DNA from: Elysia marginata
Taxonomy: Eukaryota; Mollusca; Gastropoda; Plakobranchidae
Direction of reading: 5' to 3'
Length of the DNA stretch: 31,405 bases
Assembly: GCA_019649035.1 (NCBI GenBank)
Contig: BMAT01002677.1
Coordinates: 355,223-386,627, forward strand
In this document: positions 1 through 9,600 of the stretch, piece after piece
Layout of the letters: the number at the start of each line of letters is the position of its first letter
How positions within the stretch are numbered: position 1 is the first letter of the stretch
Position numbers and translations under genes: made by a program
The notes under the pieces: generated by a model
The model's database searches: none
What the model saw: the letters and a program-made list of their open reading frames with translations, nothing else
Told to the model about the DNA's origin: nothing

Positions 1-417
1 AAAAGAAAGCTGACTATAAGCTGACAAAGGCAGTGGTAAAAAAATCTGTTAAAAAGCTGATGTCATTGAAAAATGGTCATTAATGAAACTGGTACAGAAC
101 ATTTTACATTATAATAATAATTAAGACAAATCAATTATGATGTTATCCTCAATTCTGTCCTCACTATGAGGCCAAACTAAAAACAACTAAGCTGCATAAA
201 TTTGAATTTTCGCAAAGGATATGAAGAAAAACAATGACCTTTTACAACACAAATCTAAAAGAAAATAAAATTTTCAACAGCATGTGCACGTGCAAATATA
301 AAAAATTGGACTTTATCACAATGACAGGACACAATAAGTCAAGATATACTTGACAGGCTTCTATTTCTATCTGACCTGCACCCTAGTAATAAAATCTATA
401 AAATCAACAGATAAAAC
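1..417 (-). other. Intron 18 of TONSL, incomplete
   Basis: AT-rich sequence downstream of the exon 18 donor. I see no further LRR coding block on the minus strand and no recognisable repeat. The terminal exon or exons should lie beyond position 1. Confidence 0.6.
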
Positions 418-694
418 CTTGCAAAGCAGTGCAGAAAGCTGGTGTGAACACAGCCTCAGTAAAGCCACAAGCTGGCAGGTCAAGCCGGGTGAGGCGGGGT
501 AGGTGGTTGACCAGGGATGCAAGAGCTGATGAGGCAGCATCCTCCAGGCTGTTGTGCCCTAGAGAAAGCCAGGTCAGGGCACCCAGGCACTGCTGGTCAC
601 CATAATCTGTTGTGGTGGCAGCCTTTTCCTTCACCACGGCAGCCATGTTGTGTATGCCTTCCACTGATAACCCATTAGAGTCTAAGCTAAGAAC
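418..694 (-). CDS. TONSL: TONSL exon 18 (leucine-rich repeats 3-5)
   Basis: Encodes residues 1305-1396: [16 protein letters not shown], then [19 protein letters not shown], then [17 protein letters not shown]. These continue the ribonuclease-inhibitor-like LRRs of exon 17; in human TONSL the C-terminal region binds MMS22L. The acceptor is TTCCTTCAG. The donor is read as TTGCAAG|GTTTTA; without it the frame would stop four codons later, which would leave the LRR domain short compared with human TONSL (seven repeats). I therefore infer that the gene continues to the left of the window. Confidence 0.88.
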
Positions 695-3600
695 CTGAAG
701 GAAAAAAAATCATGAAAATGCAGTTCAGTTTGAATATTTGAAACCTCAAGGAAACAAAATTTATCAAATAATACAAAAATCTAAAATCAATATCTATATT
801 ACACAAGGAAAATGAATTTGGTAATCTGAAAATGGTTCAAATTAAGCAAATGTTAGGCCAGTAAAGATCAACCCTTCCTCTTTGTAGTGTTGGCTGGATA
901 ACACCAACAAGGCTACAGCTAGGAGCAGTGAGGGCCCAACAAAAGTAGACCGACCGCCGGCTGTTTGCACCACATCACTCAGAAGACAATAGGGGAACGA
1001 GACACAGGTGAGGTAATAGCCTCAGTCCTTGGTCAACCCAACCTCACATATTTTGACAGAGGGGCCCTCTCATATGATTAACGGCTTGAAACGGGAAAGA
1101 TACTTTGTGGATGGGGAAAGTACCTCAGCTAATCAAGGCGCACAACACAGGTTTAAGACACAGCAATTTAACAGCTTTCTGCTCTACTAGTCTACTAGCG
1201 ATATTGTGACCCAGGATGTGACGATCCAGAGGTCTAGAACGTTTGACACATACCTACTTTGAAGAATTCCAGCAACCATAGGTAGCCAGAAGAATGAGCT
1301 CTGTGACTACAAGAGAGTGGCTGGACACTGCTGTTGCTCAGCCTAAGGAGGCCCCTCTGAGGTACCCTCTACAAAAGATATCTCCCCGATTGAGTAGAAA
1401 AAACTCATTAGCTACGTAAGGTAATCCCTTTAGGGGCAAGGTAGCCCTAAACGACCTAGGGAACTGAATTTGGATGTTCATGGTGTTTCCTAATGAATCA
1501 AAGCACCTTGCAAATTATTAAGGGATATGCCAGTCCAATCTAGATTAGATATAAATATGGTGCAAGCTTATTGCGTTTCCCCCATGATGAAGCAGCTTAA
1601 TGTTCGACCACAACAGCAAAAAGAAGCAAGAAAAGAACAGAATGACAGAAACCAGGTATCAGACATTGAAATTTAATGAAAAAGAAATAACACTGAATGA
1701 GATGCTTGTCATTTCATGAATACAGCAAAAACCAAGAAGGCACCTGGGCTTGATAAGATCACATCTAATATGCCAAAAACAATTTAGGGAACCTTGCCTT
1801 GCAAAAATTTTTTGGAATTTGGAAATCGGAGAAACACCACGAATATGGTGGACAGAGACAATCAATCCAATCCTCAAGGAGGGTACCATAAAGCTACAGA
1901 CCCTTAAGTCTAATAAGCTGTCTTGGTATTAAATGCTTAGAGAGAATCTTAAACCAAAGACTTATGTTTCATCTAACTCTGCTCCATACCAGTCGGAAGC
2001 CTGGCGCCCTTAGGGGAGGAGGACCATTTTGCGCTGGGCCAGCAACCAGCCAAGTAAAAAAACAAAGCTACGAAAAAAACAACCGAAAATCCACCAAATC
2101 AACCTGGCGGAGTTCCAACGTCCCAGGCAGACATGCCCTCTATGAGGACCAAAAACCACACCCGAAAGGAAGATTTTGATCTAACTCAGTCACTGGCCTC
2201 CCCAAGGCACATTGTTAGAGTAGGTACCTGGAACACACAATGTTTGAGACAAGGAAAACTGCACAGTCGAGTTCACATAATTGTGTTTAATAAATTTTGA
2301 GTTTCTGTTTCTGAAGTGCATCCTCAGTCTCTTGTGAAAGTAGCATTACTTGATATAAGACTAAAGAACTGGTACTTGTATAGCATTTTTTTTTTGCTTT
2401 TAAAAATAAAAACATTCTTAAATCAGAATGTATTTTGCTATCCATTGCAGAAAAAAAAAACATGTTTATTAGTTTGATCCAGCTAATCGATCAGTCACAT
2501 TGCTCTAAAGCAATTAAGTCAAACCCCCCAAAGTGACCCAGTTCAAAGACTGCTGGAATTTAATGTAACAAACTCCAAACTCCTCTGTCAGAATTGTAAA
2601 TGGCTGATGAAAAAAAGGGTGAACATGACAAGAGACTCTTAGTGCTTGGGAATCAGTAGAACTTAAGAGTAACAATAAGCAAGGGCAACTCTCTAAACAG
2701 GCTTATAGGAGCAGAAGTCATGCTCTTAACTAAGTTTAATACTGCAAAAGGTTACTTGCAAGCAGGTGTTGAATGACTGATTGATTTTTTTTTCATTAAA
2801 ATGGAGAAAAAAATTTCAGCTGAAATCCCAAATTGAAGGGAAAAAAGGCGAAATCAGCTTAAATCTGAAAGATTTACATGGCTGTAAAATGAAACAGATA
2901 ATTTTTTTATTCCCTCTGCAAGAATAACCACACAAAAAAAAATAATACCTTGAGTATAGGCAAGCCAGACAGAAGCTCCATTAGAGGCATCACCCCACTA
3001 TCTGTCAGTCTATTGCCCGTCAAGTAAAGCTCAGTGAGAGTTTTCTGCCCCTCTACTGCCTGGAACACAGGCTGGAGTTGAGCAGAAGACAACCCCAAGT
3101 CACAAAGCTTAAGCATTCCAGAAGTATCACAGTCCCGGAGCAAAGGAACCACAGGTTTGTTGGGCTCCTCCAATAGGCAAAGTGTGCAGGCTTGAAGGTA
3201 ACGTTCCTCCAACTTAGGACGGTCCCAGGACCTTACAACAGCAGTCAGCACATCATTTTCGGCCAGCACAGAAGAGATGGTGTCTGTCGGGCTGAGAACA
3301 CTGCCATCGGAGGTCTTAAGGGTCAACAGTGGTCGAACAAGAAACATGTTGAAATAACGCTGACCTGCTTGCTGACACAGCCAAAGAATAGTGTGTTGCT
3401 GATCAGAGGGCTGTATGGGAATTAAAAGAGTCTGCTCTCCAATTTTTACCTTAAGACGAAGTACTGGGCCCTCAGTATGTATTGATGATGGTGTAATGTT
3501 TTGATTATGCTGTGGATGATGCAGGTTTGAAAGTGGCTGTGCTGTACGGTGCTGAAACTGTATATTTTGATGCTGCTCATTTTGCTGTTGCAGAGAGGCT

Positions 3601-6600
3601 GAATAACTAATGCTGCTACTGCTTTGACCAAATCCAGCTTTATTCTGAGAATTATTTCCATCATTACTGATATAACCAGACTGCTGAGGTCTGGAATGGC
3701 TATGTTTATCAGCAAGAAGAGTATCTAAGGTAAGAGAAGGTTTAGAGAAGATAGGCTGATCTTTAGTCAAGTTTGGGTCCTTTCTTTTAATTGTTACACT
3801 CTGCCTTCCAAAATTAAAACTTTCAGATAAGACCGAAATATTTGAAGTCTCAGCTGGCATATTTTTTGAGGTAGATGTATTAAATTGGCTGAAAGTTGTG
3901 TGGCTACCATTTTCATCAAAACTATCATCCACATAATCCATGTAGGAAAGCAGCTCTTCATCTGAATCCCATTCATCTCCCCATATGTTTGGGTCTTTCT
4001 TTGGGATTTTTGTGTGGTGCGACACAGCCTCCTGTCTCTCTGTTGAGGAAGTCACGGGGCAAGCATCACTACTGGACTGGTCCTCAAAGAGCTCAGGATG
4101 AGACAGCACATTCTTTTTCTTATCATTTGTACCAGTCCCTTGGTAGTTAAAAAGTTCTCTGTCATCATCATCTTGACTGCTTGAAATGCCCGGCAAATTT
4201 TCGAGCCTCGACAGCTTAGATCTCTTTACTGTTGCTTTAGGTCTCCTAGGCAGGGTCTTATCTTCTTCAATAAGTCTCTTCCTGCTACTGGACCTGCTAG
4301 ACGAGGTTGTAAAAAGGCTTGCAACCTGAGAACTTGTCCTCTTTGGTTTGATGACGTCCACATCGTTGATTAGCCAGTTGTCTCCGACATCTTCCATTTC
4401 GTTCAGCAAAGCAGGCAAGCTGCCTTTAGATGGAGATGCACCTTCCTCTCTTTGGTTGTTCTGACTTTGTTCGGCTTCAAGCCTTTTTTGTACAGAGCTT
4501 CCAATTGACTTGATGGCCGTACGGTACTCCAAAGCCCCACTCTGCGCCTTGGGTTGCAGTTTTGGCAAAGCGTATGAGACAAGATCACTATCAGACATTT
4601 CATCACTAGAGGATGTGTTCTCCAAACCACCTGTTTTGCTCTTCCTTCTGTGGTCACGTGAGGAATCTTTCCCTTTCATCTTCCTGTAACAAACAAATTC
4701 AAGTTTTGAGAAGATTTGTTTATATATGTGAGACAGCCAAGCTGAAACTCACTCAGGTCAAAACTGTGATATAATGGATTTTCAATCACAATTAATATCC
4801 GAGTATTTTATGACTTTTAAGATGCTAGACTCATACTTTTCTATGTGTAAAGGCATCTAATGTTAGAATAATTTAAAAGATTTGGTTCTTTGATAGATCT
4901 TATTGTTAAAGGGCTAGAAACCAGAATTATGTCTTGTTGTCTTGTGCTTAATTTACTCGGCTTGCCTCAAAAATTTTATCTGTGAAGTTCACACACAAGA
5001 ATTCTCAGATGGTCAGAGATAAAGCAAAAGGAAAAGGTAGTAAATACAAAAGTCTGATCAGTATGTCTCAATACAGTGTGAGCGGTTCATACAAAGGTCA
5101 ACATGCACTATACATAACTCATGAACATCAATGCTTACTTAATAAATAGCCATTACGGCACATATAGAAGAACAAAGAAGCTGGCTCCCTTTGTTTGTCA
5201 ACTAAATTGTTCCCAAAATGAAAGAAGACTATTGTCAATAAGACGTTTTAAGTCTTTTAAACTTTGAAATCTTTATTAATAATCATTATTAATCATTTTA
5301 GAAAGTAGAGCAAAAGAAAAATCAAGAAGCAAAGAGGTAAGCTATAAAGATGGAATGTAACTAAAATTCAATGTAGAATAACCAACTTACTTCTGGCGTA
5401 GAAGGCTGAGCCTTTCCTTGAAGCTTGAAGCATTTGTATTGCCATCAACCACGGTATTGCTGTTGCTTTCACCAGTAAAATTTTTGTTGGAGGATTTAAC
5501 TGGATTGATGTAGGGAAGGAGGAAAGAAGAGTGCAAAAGCATTTTGTTTTAAGTATATTTCAGTCAATTTTTTTAAACATACAGAGCACAAAAAATTTTT
5601 GTAAAGCCATTCAATATACTTTGGACTGCATATCTTTAGCTTTATTAAGATAGAAAATTAAAATATTTTTCATTAGTTTCGAAATTTCATCCACTCTTCT
5701 TTTTTTCCGCCTACAAATATTTAAATGCTATTACGTTATGTTAAACATTCCTGGTGGGTTTTTTTGTGTCTTTTTTTTATCTATAAAAGGCTGAAAAAGA
5801 GACATGCTTGCTGTAAAAGCCATAGTGGCCAATTTTATTGTTTTGAAAAGGGGAATCAACACAAATGCAGAATTTGTACAAAGAAGGCTCAGAACAAACA
5901 AGTTGTGAATTGGAAAAAAAATGCTTATTTTTAACAAATTGGGATCATTTTGTAGAAATTTATACCATTTTAATCTAAAATAAGGTGATTTCAATTCACA
6001 CTGCTATCAAAACTATCACACTACTATCAAAACTATCACACAGTTCTAGTTTATTGACACATTCAATATATCTGATTTTGATTGAAACGTATGTACAGTC
6101 TAGCTTTTCAAAAATGTACGGAATGCATGGATCATAGATAGTAAAAAAATTAATGTGAATAACAAAATTTCTTTTTTAAAAACAAAAGCAGTCTTCTATA
6201 ATATGTCTTGCATTCTGTCCAAATGTAAGTCGGAAGGCTTAGTTAGGAGATATAGGCTTTTAAAGTTTAGTGGGTGTTTTAAGGCAATTTTTTTTTATTT
6301 TAGATGATGCTTAAACTATTTCTAAACAGTTTTCACACCTAATTGGTGTTCAAATTTCATTTATAGGTGTTTAATTTTAATTGGTATGGCTGCTAAGGCC
6401 TTATAGCCGTCTTAACTTTAATGCTGTTTTCTCCCCTTTCTGAACAAGTCCTAACCCTGCCGACTTCAAACGGCTTTAACTTCATAAAGAAGCATGATAC
6501 ACCTTTTCTGTTTGTTGAAAAAAGAGAAAATAAGCTTTTCTGTGAAACCATCAACTGACTACCTTCCAATTTAGACTTAAGACTCATTTGGACTTGTTGC

Positions 6601-9600
6601 AAGACATATATTATGCTTCAATAAAAAAAAAAAAAGTCTATTACCTTGACCTCCTTTGGTGTGCAACATCCTCTCTGTTGTGTTGTAATCGAGAACATCA
6701 CTTGCACCCATAGTGTCCCCGACTCTCTGATACCAAGCATGTAGGCAATCTAGAGCTGTGTTGCCCTTAAAAAATAAATTTACAAATTTAAAAAATTACC
6801 TAAAAAGTGAAAACCACAGGCTGCTGGTTAACTCTTGGGTCAATACTTTCAAGTCCAGTTATTAAAAGCAAAAAAAAAAAATAAATAAATTAGAATTTCA
6901 ACAAATCTTACTTTTGCAAACATTGCCTATCCATTCTAAAACAAAATTATTAAGGAAATTGGAAGAGCATTATTATCTTTTTAGACATATTAATTTATGG
7001 ATTTTAATGGCAATACAAAGTGACAGTTACAGATTTAATACATGTTTTAAAAAAAAAATAACGAGCACAGTCCTTTTATAGATATCTATATAGATAAGCT
7101 TTTAACAAAATCAAGGTTATCATTAAATCAGCCCTCGGCAATTATTCACAGGTCATCAAATTAAAAAGGAATTTGTGGTATTTGATGAAATAACCAGGGG
7201 AGAAAAAAGACTGAAAATGTAAAAATTGTGTAACAACATGACAAAATGAGACGTTTTGAGGTTACAACTTATGTACCGGTAGTGGTATTGTTGAAAGCAT
7301 GAAAAAAATGACTATCGATGTAGTTACAACAAATTTGAATTATTTTTCTTCTTACTGGACACAGAACTCTTTCAAGGGATCAATCAATTTAAATTTATAG
7401 AGTAGAAGTAGCAGTATCATATGGCTATTTTACACCTCTAGATTGAAATTGTCAATCCCCTTTGCAAATGTTTTATCTGGTGTCTTTACTGTATCATATC
7501 CTCCTTCAGGTTTAGTTTTTGAGCAGCACAGGACTATGTTCTCTGTTGTTATCTAGTTCTTGCTTGCACCGTGGGCACATGAGGGACTCCTCTAGTTGCT
7601 ATTTATACATACTGTAGGCTATTTCAACAATTTTGTGACGAGTTTGAAGTGACCCAGTAGTTTCCTCTATGCAGTCTAGTAAAGCATTGGAGGTTCTGTG
7701 ATATGTCATCAATGATGGTGCCAACTGGTAGAATATGTTTCTCCCATTCAGTTTGACATTCTTCTGTTAGCTTGCATTCTTTGAGTTCTGATTTTTAGGG
7801 TGGCCTACTGGATTTGAGCGTTCCCTGTAGGTGCGCTGTCTATCTAGCGGGACTCCAATATACGAGGGACGTCCGAAAAGAAACAGGAAAAGGGGCATAA
7901 CTCAAACAGCTTTAATGGGATAAATTTAAAACTTGCACAGATTAAATTGTCACTCTTCCTCTACTTCTCAACGTAATCCCTATGGAGATCGATGCTTTTT
8001 TTCACTCACGACAGCAGCGAATAGATGCCGACTCGAAAGAAATCAAGGTCAAGATGTGCAAACCGATTTTTCAATTCATCGACGAGGTCACCTTCTGTCC
8101 GAAAGCCATGCCTCCTAAATGACGCTTCAGGGGTTCAGACAAATGAAAGTCAGAGGGTACGAGGTTTGTACTGTGGGCAGGATGAGGAAGAATTTCCCAA
8201 CCGTAGCCCTGCAGCCATTGCTGTGTAAGGTTTGCTGAATGACAGGGTCGCATATCCTGCTGAAGCACAACACCCCTTCTCAAGGGTCCGGGTCTTATGA
8301 CGAATTGCATCTGTGAGGCGGTCAAGAGTGTTGCAGTATTGGGCAGCATTGATACACTAATCCTGTGGCAAAATATCTTGCGTACCTTTATCTTCCTGTC
8401 ACATTTGATGAGCTCGTCAACAAGAGTTGTGAGCTCCTCATTGGTCGATGTTTTAGGGCGACCAGACATTGGCTCATCATCTAGACTTGTTTGGACTTCT
8501 CCAAACCAAGTACACCATTGATACACTCGAGATCATGACATAGCAACCTCACCACATGTTTCTGCTATTTGTATGTGAATTTCAGAAGGTCTTGTTCCTT
8601 TAGAAAACAAAAAAGGCACAACATCTCTGACCTCCAGCTTTGACCAGTCTTTGATGGGGGTAGCTATCTTGGAATCAGTAGTGTTCAATAGTGCGTTCAT
8701 CAATAGTGCTGAAACTGTGTACTGTGAAAGATAAGTTATTGTTCTTGTGTTTCCTGTTTACAGAATTAAAAAATATGGATTGTTGAAGAGTTATGCCTTT
8801 TTTCCTGTTTCTTTTCGGAAGTCTCTCGTATTTTGGGTTATGTTCTGCAGGGAGCAACAAAACTCCAAGGCCAGGTCTATGAATTAAGGAAGACTGCGGC
8901 ATTCATCAGCAATACTGATCTGGCAATATAGAAAACAAGCGACGAGTAAGAAGTCGTACATGGAGTGATTTTCCTTCAACTTTAATGTCCAGTTTTTTTA
9001 GGCTTGCTGGTTGTCAACATGTAATGTTGATAAAACTGAATTGGTTGTGATAGTTCTTAGGTACCCTGAGTTAGAACTGTTTTGAAAGTGTGGTACCTCG
9101 GCTAAGCACTGTTCAATTTATGTATGGTCTTAGTACCGAACCGTCAAAGGAGCCTAGTTGGAGTGAAAAACTTAATTTTCTTGAGGTTACCTGGACTGCA
9201 AAAAGTCTCATTTTGCTGTGTTGCTACACAATAACACAATTTCATTCTCTGGCATTAAGTAAAGACTATCTTACATCGTCGTCCTTAGCATGCAAGCTGG
9301 CACCTCGAGTCACTAGGAGACGAATTATGGCCAAGTTGCCACAGTTGGCTGCATCTATGAGAGGAGTGACCCCACCGCATCTCTCCCCTCCTCTGTCATT
9401 GATCCATGCCCCTGCCTCCAGCAGACACTTGACCACTTCAATATGGCCATGATTACAGGCTTCATGCAGAGGCAGCCAGCCACAAAAATCTCTTGGATTT
9501 ACAGGGTGACCCTACAGATGGAGCAAAAAAATGCAATTTAAATTTTTAGTGAGAGCAGTGAATCAACCAGTCTTTGGTTCAATCAACAATTCCAAAGAAA

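Larger units (their letters stand above)
695..2948 (-). other. Intron 17 of TONSL
   Basis: A 2254-nt intron. The part 860-1480 is noticeably more GC-rich than the rest and looks like old repeat sequence without a readable frame. About 1665-2290 holds non-LTR retrotransposon fragments, antisense to the gene. The part 2290-2948 is plain AT-rich intron with poly-T and poly-A runs. Confidence 0.75.
5500..6644 (-). other. Intron 15 of TONSL
   Basis: A 1145-nt intron. It holds a 20-bp tandem duplication at 6001-6040 and copy A of a dispersed repeat at about 6246-6608; the remainder is AT-rich sequence with homopolymer runs. Confidence 0.7.
7861..8830 (-). mobile_element. Mariner-family DNA transposon, internally deleted
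   Basis: Terminal inverted repeats of 41 bp lie at 7863-7903 and 8788-8828, starting CGAGGGACGTCCGAAAAG and CGAGAGACTTCCGAAAAG, with 37 of 41 positions alike. A TA dinucleotide flanks each end, as expected for Tc1/mariner insertion. Full mariners are about 1.3 kb; this copy is 966 bp between the TAs and carries a broken transposase on the minus strand. Confidence 0.96.
6766..9274 (-). other. Intron 14 of TONSL
   Basis: A 2509-nt intron. It holds an internally deleted mariner (7861-8830) that interrupts an older decayed coding remnant (about 7490-8930). The flanking parts 6766-7440 and 8930-9274 are AT-rich without recognised features. Confidence 0.75.

Noticed and set aside
3446..3715. Alternative-frame minus-strand ORFs within exon 17 (also 3794-3976 and 4403-4657)
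   Set aside because: The 577-codon frame that carries the ubiquitin-like and LRR motifs is the real one; the others are shadows.
6393..6602. Coding capacity in dispersed repeat copy A
   Set aside because: The same frame in copy B is interrupted by several stops, so it is not under coding constraint.
8297..8521. Plus-strand frames inside the mariner (also 7933-8228)
   Set aside because: They are antisense shadows of the transposase, whose sense strand shows the family motifs.
9090..9452. 120-codon plus-strand frame
   Set aside because: It overlaps TONSL exon 14 in antisense and extends into intron; no motifs.
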